DNA of 64,000 bases from SIAJ01 sp963773845 (GTDB lineage: Bacteria > Planctomycetota > Planctomycetia > Gemmatales > Gemmataceae). Position numbers and translations under genes: made by a program. Positions 39,521-48,311 of the stretch are shown here, piece by piece. The stretch lies in assembly GCA_963773845.1 (NCBI GenBank), contig CAVZCU010000016.1, forward strand, positions 123,149 through 187,148. Reading direction: 5' to 3'. Below the pieces are notes generated by a model. It saw only the letters and a list, made by a program, of their open reading frames with translations. It was not told the origin of the DNA and made no database searches. How positions within the stretch are numbered: position 1 is the first letter of the stretch; the number at the start of each line of letters is the position of its first letter.

Positions 39521-41672
39521 TTACTTCGCTGTCTTCAACTTCTCTAACTCGATCTCCGCCTTGAGGCGGGCGGCTTTGGCTTCGGCGACATGCTGCTTGG
39601 TGCTCAAGCCGGCGGTCATTAACTCCTTGATTCTCTGCTCACAATCCTGAAGTTCCTTCACCATTCGCTCGACGGTCTTGATTCGATCGGCCTGCGTTTC
39701 GGCCAACTCATATTCGGCCGCACCAAGTTCGCGGACCGCTTCGATGTATTGGATCAACGGGTCCTTGCCGATCTGCACTCGTTCGAATTGTCCTTGAAGC
39801 TGCTCCTTCAATGCTTCGACACGTTCCGCTTGCAACTCCCGAATTCGCTTGTTTGCCTGCGGCGCGGCCCTTTTAGCCTCGGGGATTGCCGGCTTTTCTT
39901 CAGTCAGCGGCTCCAACCACTCCAGACTCGGATTGAACGATAGATTATTACTCACGAGCACGTAGACCGTGCCATCCTTCCCGGCGGCCGCAAAACTGCT
40001 GGGTCGCCCCACGGTCCCAAGGGCCAAAGTTACGACGCTGTTCTGCTCGGAAAAGATGCCAGCAATCGTGGCACCCTTCGTGACTTTGCCCCAATCCGCC
40101 GTGGCCTTAAGGTCAATCTGCCAGGGGTATTCCGTAAGGTTCAGCGAGAACGTCGCGTGCAGTGGATCGTTTCCGGGCGTGTCGAAACGTAGCCGATCGC
40201 CCTTCACAACCAACTTGACGTCGTCCCGTTTGTCGCGCGGAATCTGTCGTCGTTCTCCCTTGACTGTCTCCATCACACAGATCCAAGTCCCCTGCAGGTA
40301 TTCGTGTTCCGCCTGCTCCAGTTTTCTTCGCTCCGATTCGTCGGGCCGCCGAAGAACTAGGAGCACGAAGGGCGTCCGTTTGTCTTTCCACTCGAACGAT
40401 TCTGGCCGTTCGCGCAATTCGTCGTCGCCCAAGGCAATCAGCAGCTTGTCCCCATCGAACTTGTAGATGCTCGGCCGAGTCGTGTTGACCACTCGGGTCC
40501 CTGGTCGTGCTCCGGGTCCGAATCCGGGGGAAGTCTCATTGCGAGCGATGAAATCGATTCGCTTCGGCTCATGCGCGGAGTCGAGTCGGAAAAAGTTGGC
40601 CGCTCCTGTGAACCAACCGAATTCAACGCGATCTTCGGAAAAGTTGATGGGCGTGCCCTTCGCCGCGGACCATGGTTTCGGCGAGATGGGTCCTCTACCT
40701 CGTCTGCCACCGCCCCCGGTCTTCGGCTCGTCGGTCGCCTTCACGGAATCGACGATCCATGTCCCCTGAATGCGCTCCTGGTCCGAGTTCGGTTTTTCCG
40801 GCTTCTTCTGCGCCGGCTGATCTTTCGGCAACCCATTACTGGCCACCGGATCGGCGCCGGCAGACGGCAGCCATGCGACACCGGCGGTCAACGCGCCGAG
40901 GATGAAGAGGCCCAGCATCGAAAACTTGATGAACTTGACGAGAAACATGGTCCTGATCACTCCTTCGGCCAGTTCGCTTATCGGTGGGAGCGCCAAGGCC
41001 GGCCGCGATTGTCGATTCGATCAATGAGTTTGGAACGGTGGCGTCTGCCTCATGCGCAAGCCCGGCGGCAAGCGCCGGCAGCGACAGTGCGGGGCCAAGG
41101 CGGGCGAGCTTGACTTTCAGTTTCTCCCGTGCACGTGCCAGCCGGCTCGAGAGCGTTCCTTCCGCGATGCCCAGAGCGGCGGCCGCCTCGGCACGCGATC
41201 GCCCTTGCAGATCGCAGAGCAGGATCGGCCAGCGATCGCGTTCGGGCAGTCGGGCAATGGCCGAATCGAGCAACGGCAACCAATCCACCGGTTCGGGTGA
41301 ATCGGGGGCGAATGGCTCGCCAATCAATTTCCCCTGTCGAGCCAGTTGTCGAGCACGGCGGATTCGCGCCTTGTTCGCCACGCGCACCGCGACCCCATAA
41401 AGGAAGCGACTTACCTCGCCCGACCGCACTGCCTGTGCTCGCCGAGCAAGTACGAGGAAAGTGGCTTGAAACGCGTCTTCAGCGTCTTGCACATGCCCGA
41501 GCATCCGGCGACAGACGCCGAAGACCATCGGCCCATGTCGGCGCACGAGGATCGCGAACGCCCCGCCGTCGCCGTTTGCGGCGTAGCGGCGAACGAGATC
41601 GGCATCAGAGGCGAACTCCGCCGCCTCGCCGACGAGTCGAGTGATGGTGCGGGTAAATCTCTCGCCAACCAT
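39521..41672 (-). CDS. ECF sigma factor fused to a membrane helix and TIGR03067 domains, frame change
   Basis: The N-terminal ~200 residues are an ECF sigma factor: region 2 (AFAILVRRHGPMVFGVCRRML, VQDAEDAFQATFLVLAR) and region 4 (RLPERDRWPILLCDLQGRSRAE, LGIAEGTLSSRLARAREKL). Near 40990 the frame changes; the typical SELAEGVIRTMFLVKFIKF segment and a membrane helix (MLGLFILGALTAGVAWL) follow in the next frame. Two TIGR03067 domains come next (ERIQGTWIVDSVKATD; EYLQGTWICVMETVKG), then a C-terminal coiled coil (EYELAETQADRIKTVERM). The repaired product is about 717 residues. The same fusion is frequent in Gemmata-type planctomycetes, which supports one gene rather than two. Confidence 0.8.
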
Positions 41673-41786
41673 CCGGTGCCCTCAGGGTGTCGCTCAATCA
41701 TACCTTGCCGGCTGGGGACGGGGCGCGTCCATTTTTCTTTCGACGATCTGCATCCTCGTTCTGCGATCGGCTCGTGTAGAACATCC

Positions 41787-41990
41787 TCACCTTGCCATAT
41801 GCCGACGCCGATACCGACCTGCTGCTTTGAGCAGTGCCGCATTGGGCTGAAGACTCGTGTCACCGAGCATTGCCAAAAGCCGGTCTCGATCCCGATCCGA
41901 CAAGAGAGTCGTTGATTCGTCTGGATCCGAAGTGATTGGCAGGACGAGGCGACGATTGAATACATCTTGCCTCTTATGTTCACCTGACAT
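41787..41990 (-). CDS. possible small protein upstream of an oxidoreductase gene
   Basis: This 67-residue frame starts at ATG 41990 and has protein-like composition (FNRRLVLPITSDPDESTTLL, SDRDRDRLLAMLGDTSLQPN, ending RYRRRHMAR). It is divergent from the oxidoreductase starting at 42090. No family is recognised. The frame stays open far upstream, but that part is antisense to the oxidoreductase and should be ignored. The rest of 41673-42089 holds nothing I can support. Confidence 0.35.
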   Translation of the reverse strand: MSGEHKRQDVFNRRLVLPITSDPDESTTLLSDRDRDRLLAMLGDTSLQPNAALLKAAGRYRRRHMAR

Positions 41991-42089
41991 GATTAGCGCC
42001 CTCGCTTTTCCGTGGATTGTGTTCCGCATTTGCCGAAGATAGCACACGGGGAACGATTCGTAAGCTCGCGACAAGGTTCGGAGATTCCA

Positions 42090-43112
42090 ATGACTCGCAT
42101 CGGTCTCGTCGGCGTCGGCTTTATGGGCTGGATTCATTACCTGGCCTACAAGGGGCTCCGAGACGCCAAGCTCGCCGCCGTGTGCAGCCGGGACAAGGTG
42201 AAGCTGGCCGGCGACTGGCGATCGATTCGCGGAAACTTCGGACCGCCTGGCGAGATTGTCGACCTCTCGAGCGTCAAGAAATACGAGCACATCGAAGACC
42301 TCGTCGCCGATCCGGAGATCGACCTGATCGATGTCTGCAACCCGACGCACTTGCACCCCGAGTCGGCGATCACGGGACTCAAGGCCGGCAAGCATGTGCT
42401 GGTCGAAAAGGCGATCGCCCTTACACCGGAGCAGGCCGACGCCATGCTCGCCGCGGCGAATGCCGCTGGCAAGTTGCTGATGGTCGCCCATGTGCTGCCG
42501 TTCTTTCCGGAGTTCAAGTACGCGGCCCAGGTGATCCGCGATGGGCGATTCGGTAAGCTGCTCGCGGGCCATTTTCGGCGCATCATCTCCCGGCCCGACT
42601 GGTCGGCGGAGATTGGCGATGCGGCCAAGACCGGCGGACCCGCGATCGATCTACACATCCACGACACACACTTCATCGGCTTGGTTTGCGGCGTGCCGAA
42701 GGCGGTTTCCTCGACAGGCGTCGTCGAGAACAACGTCGTCCAGCACCTGACGACTGCGTACGAGTATGGCCCCGGTGGGCCATCGATCACCTGCACGAGC
42801 GGCGCTCTCTCGATGAGCGGCCGGCCGTTCACGCATGGGTACGAGCTGTACTTCGAGAAAGCGACGCTCGTATACGAAGCCGGCACGTGTCCGCTAACCC
42901 TGATCACGAGCGGTAAGTCGGAGCCGGTAACACTCCCCGGCGGCGGCGACCCGGTGACCGCGTTTACGGAAGAAATCCAAGCCGCGGTGGACGGGGCGAC
43001 CAGCGGCAAAATGCCGGAACTCTTGAGCGGCCAGTTGGCGAGGGATGCGCTGGTCATGTGCTACAGGGAGTGCGAGTCGGTGATGGGGCGGAAGGCGGTG
43101 GCGATGGGATAG
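42090..43112 (+). CDS. Gfo/Idh/MocA family NAD(P)-dependent oxidoreductase
   Basis: The start fits the family: MTRIGLVGVGFMGWIHYLAY contains the Rossmann GxGxxG. Further markers are DLIDVCNPTHLHPE, KHVLVEKAIALTPEQAD (the EKP position reads EKA) and the substrate-domain GPAIDLHIHDTHFIGLVCG with the D-x-x-x-H catalytic region. The length of 340 residues is normal and the protein is cytosolic. The substrate is probably a sugar or inositol derivative; it cannot be specified. It is convergent with another member of the family across a large inverted repeat. Confidence 0.85.
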   Translation: MTRIGLVGVGFMGWIHYLAYKGLRDAKLAAVCSRDKVKLAGDWRSIRGNFGPPGEIVDLSSVKKYEHIEDLVADPEIDLIDVCNPTHLHPESAITGLKAGKHVLVEKAIALTPEQADAMLAAANAAGKLLMVAHVLPFFPEFKYAAQVIRDGRFGKLLAGHFRRIISRPDWSAEIGDAAKTGGPAIDLHIHDTHFIGLVCGVPKAVSSTGVVENNVVQHLTTAYEYGPGGPSITCTSGALSMSGRPFTHGYELYFEKATLVYEAGTCPLTLITSGKSEPVTLPGGGDPVTAFTEEIQAAVDGATSGKMPELLSGQLARDALVMCYRECESVMGRKAVAMG

Positions 43113-43116
43113 CCTT

Positions 43117-43191
43117 GGCGAGCGGAGCCGCGTGAGCGGCCCGATGTTGCCTCGTCTGCATAATCGGGCCGCTTACGCGGCTCCGCTCGCC
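43117..43191. repeat. large inverted repeat between convergent genes
   Basis: The 29-base arms at 43117-43145 and 43163-43191 are inverted copies with a single mismatch that still allows a G-U pair. The loop is 17 bases. The hairpin starts 5 bases after one stop codon and ends 6 bases before the other, so it can act as a bidirectional terminator. The arm length is unusual for a simple terminator and suggests a mobile palindromic repeat. Confidence 0.75.
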
Positions 43192-43196
43192 AAATG

Positions 43197-44401
43197 CTAT
43201 GCCTTCCACACCGCCTTCCCCCCGTTCCTTAGCGCCATGTTCGCCAGATGCGCCGCCGAGGCGCTGCCGACGCCGCCTTCGGCTCGGGGCGCTCGGCTTC
43301 TTGCGGCTCCTGACGCTCTCGATCCAGTTGGTGAGATGCACCAACTCGCCGTCCGGCTTGTCGTAGAAATCGGCGCCGCGGTTCTTCGGATTCGTGCTCA
43401 GGATCAATTGATCCGGCTTGGCTTTCTTGCTCTTGAGTTCGGGCGTCAGGATGTAGGCGCCGCGATCGATGTACAGGTTCGCCTCGCTGCCCATGAAGAC
43501 GATGTGGGCTCCTTCGCGGGCATTGGCAAAAGTTCCCTCGAAGTGCATTTGGATTCCGCCCGGATAACTCAGGATCGTTTGCACGGTGTCGGGCGTTTCC
43601 CAAACGCCTTCGCTCACCGTGTGCTGGCCGAGGCTCACTGCTTTCTCCGGGTGATCGACGTTGAGAATCCAGTGAGCGACGTCGATCCAGTGGACCATGA
43701 GGTCGGTGAACAGGCCGCCGCCAAAATCCCAGAACCAGCGCCAGTTTCGCATGCGGTATTCGTCGTATTTCTGCGGCCGGGCGTGGCCGAGCCAGGCCTT
43801 CCAGTCGACGCCATTTGGATCGAGCGTATCCTTGAAGCGATGCATCCGATCGGTGTTGCGGTTCCAGGTCATGTGGACCTTCACGACCTTGCCGATGCCG
43901 CCCTTCTGAATGATCTCGCGGGCCTTGATGATGTGCGGCATCGACCGCTGCTGCGTGCCGACCTGAACGATCCGCTCGTGCTTGTTCTGGGCATCGATGA
44001 TCGCTTTGCCTTCGCTCAGACTGTGCGTGAGCGGCTTTTCGACGTACACGTCCTTCTTTGCCTCGCACGCGGCGACTGCCATCGGCACATGCCAGTGATC
44101 CGGCGAGGCAATCAAGACCGCGTCGATCTCCTTGCGGTCGAGCAGGTCCGGGAAATGCTTGGTCACGAACACCTTGTCGCCGGTCATTTTCTTCGTCGCC
44201 GCAATCGAGTCATCGCGAACGTCGCGAAATCGCCGTCACGCGAACGTTGGGAATGGTGAGGAGCGATTTGAGCAGCGCCCGACAACGCCCGCCGGCGCCG
44301 ATGAGGCCGATGTTAAGCGATTCATTCGCAGCGAAGGATTGGACACTCGAGCCGGCGATGACGGCGCCGGTTGCGAGAAGGAAGGTACGTCGATCTTGCA
44401 T
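43197..44401 (-). CDS. secreted Gfo/Idh/MocA family oxidoreductase, two frame changes
   Basis: The gene starts at 44401 with a twin-arginine type signal (QDRRTFLLATGAVIAGSS) followed by the Rossmann start NIGLIGAGGRC. Near 44215 the frame changes; the body then reads DVYVEKPLTHSLSEGKAII, VHMTWNRNTDRM and LFTDLMVHWIDVAHWI. Near 43280 a second change leads to the typical end AAHLANMALRNGGKAVW at 43197. Secreted members of this family are abundant in planctomycetes and probably act on sugars in the periplasm. Both indels look like sequence errors. GGAG lies upstream of the start. Confidence 0.8.
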
Positions 44402-44502
44402 GGGAGAGTCTCCGGTGTGGGTGTGGGAGAGTGTATGCCGGGAGCCACGACTCCGTCAGCAGAGTCCGTGACCGACCGACAAGGGCCCGCCCGGCGGGTA
44501 GT

Positions 44503-44540
44503 ATCTTTTTTTAGTGTGACATTTTGTGACATTTTGTGAC
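44503..44540 (+). repeat. decamer-triplet element 1 (TGTGAC core), next to the intron 5' end
   Basis: ATCTTTTTTT is followed by three copies of TGTGAC beginning at 44515, 44525 and 44535, exactly ten bases apart and separated by ATTT. The group II intron begins immediately after the third copy. A GC-rich inverted sequence (CCCGCCCGGCGGG) precedes the T-run. Two elements of the same layout but different core lie at 46627 and 46688. Confidence 0.8.
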
Positions 44541-45131
44541 TTGCGCCAGGCAAGCTTGGGGGAGGGGGACGAAGATGTAAGACGCATTTTCTGAAACCGA
44601 CCGTACGAACTCTGAGGGTAACCAATCCCTCCCGGTAAAGTCTAGCCAACAACCGGAAGCGAGTCTTGCGTCCTGCCCGGGTAACCGGCGGGGCGAAGCG
44701 TAGACAGCCAGTGCCAAAGCCGCGGGATCGAGCCTCGAAAGATGTCTTACTCGTGGGAGCCTTCGTCGTGTTACAGGCGTGGGCTGCACCCGAACCCCGA
44801 AACGGCTTGGGGGGAAGGTCCTGCCGGGGTCTAAGGCCGGGGCAAAGGCACATAAGGGTTCGCCAGGAACCTGGGAGGTCCCAGCGTCTCCTGCTGAAAG
44901 TTGGCGTGGGGCTGCCAATCCCAAAGCTCCAGGCCGGGCTGCCGACGCCGGGCGGCACGGAGCGAACACAGGCGTACCAGCAGGTACCGCCAAGCGAAGG
45001 AAACGAAGTGCGGCGGGATGGGCGTTGGGAAGTCGGAGCCTCTCGTAGTACCGCTGAAGCCGGGGAACTCGCGTCACGAGAACCCGGTGGAGGGAAGGGG
45101 AGGCCGAGTTGAAGAACCGTGGGAGGGAAAC

Positions 45132-46468
45132 ATGGCGGGAACACCGAGTCTCGAGACTGTGTCTACGAAACAAACACGGATCGCGGAACTGGCGAAGCAA
45201 GCGCCGTTGATGAGTTTCACGACTCTGGCGCATCACATCGACATTTCCTGGCTGATCGAGGCCTTTGGCCGCACGCGGCAGGACGGGGCCGTGGGCGTGG
45301 ACGGACAAACGAGCGAGGATTATGGGGCCGATCTTCGGTGCAACCTGGAGCGGCTGCTGAACCGAGCCAAGTCCGGCACGTACCAGGCGCCGCCGGTCAA
45401 GCGGGCGTACATCCCGAAGGGAACGGGCAACGAGACCCGGCCCATTGGCATACCGACGTTTGAAGACAAGGTGCTTCAACGCGCGGTGGTCATGGTCCTG
45501 GAATCGGTGTACGAGCAGGACTTCTACGACTGCTCGTACGGCTTTCGTCCCAGACGGTCGGCGCATCAGGCGCTGGAGGCGTTGTGGCGTCAGTTGATGG
45601 CGATGGGGGGTGGCTGGGTCGTGGAGGTGGACATCCGGAAGTTCTTTGACACTCTGGACCACGCTCGACTGCGGGAGTTTCTCCAGCGACGGATACGCGA
45701 TGGTGTGCTGCTGCGCTGGATTGGGAAATGGCTGAACGCGGGAGTCCTCGAAGGGGACGTGTACACACTTCCCGAAGAGGGCACGCCGCAAGGCGGGGTG
45801 ATTTCGCCTCTCTTGGCCAATGTCTACTTGCACTACGTGCTGGACGACTGGTTCGAGAAGGACGTGAAGCCGCGCCTGGCGGGGCAGGCGTTCTTGATTC
45901 GCTACGCGGACGACTTCGTGATCGGTTTCCGTCACGAGGCGGACGCCAAGCGGGTCCTGGAGGTTCTGCACAAGCGGTTCGCGAAGTATGGGCTCACGCT
46001 TCATCCAGACAAAACGCGGTTGGTGCCGTTCATGCGGCCCAGCCAGCGGCCGGGTTCGGAAGCCCAGGGGCCTCAGCCAGGGACGTTTGACCTGCTGGGG
46101 TTCACGCACTTCTGGGGCCGGTCGCGGCGTGGTGGCTGGACGATCGTGCGCAGACCTCGTCGAGCCGATTCAGTCGGGCGGTCAAGAAGATCGCCAAGTG
46201 GTGTCGCGAACATCGGCATCGTCCCCTTCTTGGGCAACACGCCACGCTGAGTCAGAAGTTGCAGGGCCACGACGCATACTACGGCATCACCGGCAACGGC
46301 CGAATGTTGACGCGGTTGCGGCACGTGGTTCGGCGCATCTGGCGGAAGTGGCTGGCCCGTCGTCGGGCTGGGCCGCTCTCGTGGGACGCCTTTGGTCGTC
46401 TCGTGCAGCGTTATCCGCTGCCGGCGGCGCGGGTGGTCCATTCGGCGTACGCGTCTTCGCGACTTTAA
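45132..46468 (+). CDS. ltrA: group II intron reverse transcriptase/maturase, frame change near the end
   Basis: ATG 45132 follows GGGAGGGAAAC. RT motifs are complete: RAYIPKGTGNETRPIGIPTF, YGFRPRRSAHQALEALW, VEVDIRKFFDTLDH, GTPQGGVISPLLANVYLHY and the catalytic YADD at 258-261. The maturase (X) domain begins after TFDLLGFTHFW. Near 46150 the frame changes and the conserved end follows: FSRAVKKIAKWCREHRHRP, GHDAYYGITGNGRM, RYPLPAARVVHSAY. No HNH endonuclease domain is present, as in several bacterial lineages. Unless the indel is a sequence error the protein loses its maturase end and the intron would be inactive in cis. Confidence 0.9.
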
Positions 46469-46474
46469 CCTGAG

Positions 46475-46548
46475 GAGCCGGATGCCTGAATTGGGCAAGT
46501 CCGGATCTGTGGGAGCCCTGGGCGGCAACGCCCAGGGCGACCCGGCAT
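46475..46548 (+). ncRNA. group II intron domains V and VI
   Basis: Domain V runs from GAGCCGGATGCC to TCCGGATCT (34 nt), with the conserved 5' helix strand and a short apical hairpin. Domain VI follows: GCCCTGGGCG (46515-46524) and CGCCCAGGGC (46529-46538) form a perfect 10-bp stem closed by a GCAA tetraloop. It is extended by a GGG/CCC clamp with a bulged A at 46540. The distance from this A to the AT 3' end fits group II branch-point geometry. Confidence 0.8.
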
Positions 46549-46626
46549 GGGCTGCTCCCCGTGTGGAGGATGGAATCCTTGGTACCGCGACAAAAGCGGA
46601 CAACCGGGCGGGAGCCCTCGAACAAC

Positions 46627-46666
46627 ATCTTTTTTTCGGTGTCAAAAGGTGTCAAATGGTGTCATC
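46627..46666 (+). repeat. decamer-triplet element 2 (TGTCA core)
   Basis: ATCTTTTTTT is followed by CGG and three copies of TGTCA at 46640, 46650 and 46660. The intervening bases are AAAGG and AATGG. The period is exactly ten bases, and the A-runs are phased with the helical turn. Confidence 0.8.
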
Positions 46667-46687
46667 CCTTCTCCCGGACCGGCAAAC

Positions 46688-46728
46688 ATCTTTATTCTCT
46701 GGCTCAAACTGGCTCAAATTGGCTCACC
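46688..46728 (+). repeat. decamer-triplet element 3 (GGCTCA core)
   Basis: ATCTTTATT is followed by CTCT and three copies of GGCTCA at 46701, 46711 and 46721. They are separated by AACT and AATT. Spacing from ATCTTT to the first core is the same as in element 2 (13 bases), although the core sequence differs. Confidence 0.8.
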
Positions 46729-46957
46729 TCCTGCCGCGGTCGTGCAAGCGCACTGTGACCCCGCTCCTTCCTGGTATTTTCGTGCTTGCAAAGTGCAAGG
46801 GGGATTCTGGAAAAAATGGACTATCCAATCGCCCCAGCCGAACTGTAAACGGGGCTGAGTTCACTTTAGTCGCCGAATTAACCGGCGTGAACGCTGCGCG
46901 GCAAGCGCCGCGACTGGGTTCAAGCTCCATGCAGACTTGTGAAGTGAAGAGCGAAAT

Positions 46958-46987
46958 GCGTTGGAACGAGAGAACTCGAACCAACGC
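46958..46987 (-). terminator. symmetric hairpin downstream of a small exported-protein gene
   Basis: GCGTTGG (46958-46964) pairs with CCAACGC (46981-46987), and CGAG (46967-46970) pairs with CTCG (46975-46978). An AA/AA internal loop and an AGAA apex complete the hairpin. It lies 31 bases past the stop at 47018 and could terminate that gene, though a clear U-tract is missing. Confidence 0.45.
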
Positions 46988-47017
46988 CTTACGACCGCAT
47001 TCCCGGAAGGCCAATCG

Positions 47018-47407
47018 CTATTTGGCTTTCTCGCGCTTCCCCTCGAAGTCGATCTCGTGCTTCTCGCCGTTGAACTCCGCCGCGAGCTTCCCCTTGAAGC
47101 TATCGCCGTCGATCTTCAGCTTGTACTCGAGGGGGATCTTGTTACCCATCAGTTCGCGTACGGCGGAGAAGGTCAGGGTCCCGTCCTTCATTTTCACGTC
47201 CTTGAGCTTGGCATCTTTCTGGTCCGGCCAACTCATCGTCCCGGCGAGCTTGTCGCCGTCCTTCTTGATCATCAGCGTGGCCGTCCGCTTTCCGCCGCCG
47301 ACGTCGTATTCACACTTCCACGTTCCGACCGGGTTCGCCTTCTCCGAGCGCGCCCCCGCGAAGCCGCAGAGCCCGAGCACCAACGCCGACGCGATGATCG
47401 CTTTCAT
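47018..47407 (-). CDS. small exported beta-rich protein
   Basis: The start at 47407 has GGAGG six bases upstream and begins a signal peptide (MKAIIASALVLGLCGFAG). The ~110-residue mature protein is a regular series of charged strands: NPVGTWKCEYDVGGGKRTAT, LMIKKDGDKLAGTMSWPDQ, LKDVKMKDGTLTFSAVREL, YKLKIDGDSFKGKLAAEFNG, HEIDFEGKRE. This is a small lipocalin-like barrel seen often in planctomycetes and acidobacteria. Function is unknown. Confidence 0.8.
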   Translation of the reverse strand: MKAIIASALVLGLCGFAGARSEKANPVGTWKCEYDVGGGKRTATLMIKKDGDKLAGTMSWPDQKDAKLKDVKMKDGTLTFSAVRELMGNKIPLEYKLKIDGDSFKGKLAAEFNGEKHEIDFEGKREKAK

Positions 47408-47656
47408 GATTGCCTCCAAGAAATGATGGGCGGGAGGAAGTCCGATGCGGAACGTCCCCAACCGCTGGCTGGGATTCTAGGGACGCCGCGAGCGGTGGGC
47501 AGGATGGCGAGGGGCGGAGTGGTGGTTCGGCTTCTCGTGGGACAACCTCCAGCAAGCCAAGCCTGGGTCGACCTCGGTCCCGGCTGGCCGAGGCGGTCTT
47601 GGTCCAATTTCTGGGTAACAGTAAAATGGATGATCGTCCGCGCCGAGGACCGCCAC

Positions 47657-47911
47657 ATGGCCAATACCGACATTGCGACGTTGAATCGCCAGCTCGCCCA
47701 GAAACTCCTTGACGACGCCAGGAACAATCCACCTTCGCCTTACGCCGGCAAGTTTGTTGGTATTGCCAACGGTCAAGTAGTCGCAGTTGCGAATGACTGG
47801 GACGAGCTTGCACGACGGCTGAGGCAAACCGAGCCAGACCCGAGCAAAACCTTCGGCGTGGAAATCGGGCGCGACTACTCCGAGGTCAACATGATTTGGG
47901 AGCTTAGTTGA
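47657..47911 (+). CDS. DUF5678 domain protein
   Basis: The 84-residue protein has the short DUF5678 signature: NPPSPYAGKFVGIANGQVV, AVANDWDELARRLRQ and EIGRDYSEVNMIWE. These small proteins are found in cyanobacteria and planctomycetes next to retropepsin-like proteases. Its TGA stop overlaps the ATG of the next gene (TGATG), so the two are translationally coupled. It may be an inhibitor or substrate of the protease partner, an inference from pairing only. Confidence 0.7.
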   Translation: MANTDIATLNRQLAQKLLDDARNNPPSPYAGKFVGIANGQVVAVANDWDELARRLRQTEPDPSKTFGVEIGRDYSEVNMIWELS

Positions 47912-48309
47912 TGCCACGCGCCCTTTGGCAGTTGCATTTGGATCAGCCGACCGTCGAAGTAAATCTCACACTCGCGCAAGGCGGTCAGACGATTCAACGG
48001 CGGCTTTTGGCCGATACCGGCGCCGGGACGGCCCGCGCAGGGTTTGAGCTGTTGTTGGATGAACACGATTGCCTGCTTGCTGGCGGATCACCAATTCAAC
48101 CGGTAACCCTGGGCGGCGCTTACACCGGGAGCTTTCCCGTCTACCTCGTCCGCATCGAGCTTCCACTGCTCGGATTCGCTCAATTTCTGCCGGTAGTCGG
48201 TGTCTCTCAGAACCCACAGGGATTCGACGGAATCGCGTGCTTCCGATTTCTCAACCGCTTCGCGTACGGGAACTTTGGTGATCCACAACAATTCGGCCTG
48301 GAAATCTAG
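47911..48309 (+). CDS. retropepsin-like aspartic protease
   Basis: This 132-residue protein carries the aspartic protease signature LLADTGAGT with the catalytic Asp at residue 35. It also has a flap-like region (VTLGGAYTGSFPVYLVRI) and a second hydrophobic strand pair ending QGFDGIACFRFLNRFAYGNFG. Such single-domain clan AA enzymes work as homodimers. The start codon overlaps the stop of the DUF5678 gene by one base. Cytosolic location is likely since no signal peptide is visible. Confidence 0.75.
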   Translation: MPRALWQLHLDQPTVEVNLTLAQGGQTIQRRLLADTGAGTARAGFELLLDEHDCLLAGGSPIQPVTLGGAYTGSFPVYLVRIELPLLGFAQFLPVVGVSQNPQGFDGIACFRFLNRFAYGNFGDPQQFGLEI

Positions 48310-48311
48310 GA

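Larger units (their letters stand above)
44541..46548 (+). mobile_element. group II intron (retroelement) with encoded reverse transcriptase
   Basis: The reverse transcriptase/maturase gene lies inside a ~2-kb RNA-like segment. The 5' end is placed at TTGCGCC (44541), a variant of the usual GUGCG-type start. Leader sequence up to 45131 is non-coding and structured, as for domains I-IV. Domain V is at 46475-46508 and domain VI at about 46511-46543. A bulged A at 46540 would be the branch point and AT at 46547-46548 the 3' end, eight bases later. The 5' boundary is less certain than the 3' one. The element interrupts decamer-triplet element 1 in the promoter region of the oxidoreductase at 44401. 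Confidence 0.8.
46549..47017. other. non-coding region with two decamer-triplet elements and a hairpin
   Basis: No gene is supported in these 469 bp. They contain elements 2 and 3 (46627, 46688) and the hairpin at 46958. Open frames crossing the region run through the repeats and are not credible. Confidence 0.5.

Noticed and set aside
41991..42572. Upstream extension of the small minus-strand frame to 42572
   Set aside because: This part is antisense to the start of the oxidoreductase at 42090. Only the last 67 codons have a start and composition worth reporting.
43132..44259. Long plus-strand frame of 375 codons antisense to the oxidoreductase
   Set aside because: It mirrors the codon structure of the minus-strand Gfo/Idh/MocA gene, which has clear motifs; no ribosome site or family match on the plus strand.
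44503..46728. Decamer repeats as a CRISPR array
   Set aside because: Repeats are only 5-6 bases with 4-5 base spacers and three copies; there are no cas genes.
46940..46990. tRNA-like T-arm sequence (GGTTCGAGTTC on the minus strand)
   Set aside because: The surrounding bases form a simple symmetric hairpin. No acceptor, D or anticodon arm can be drawn, so it is not a tRNA.
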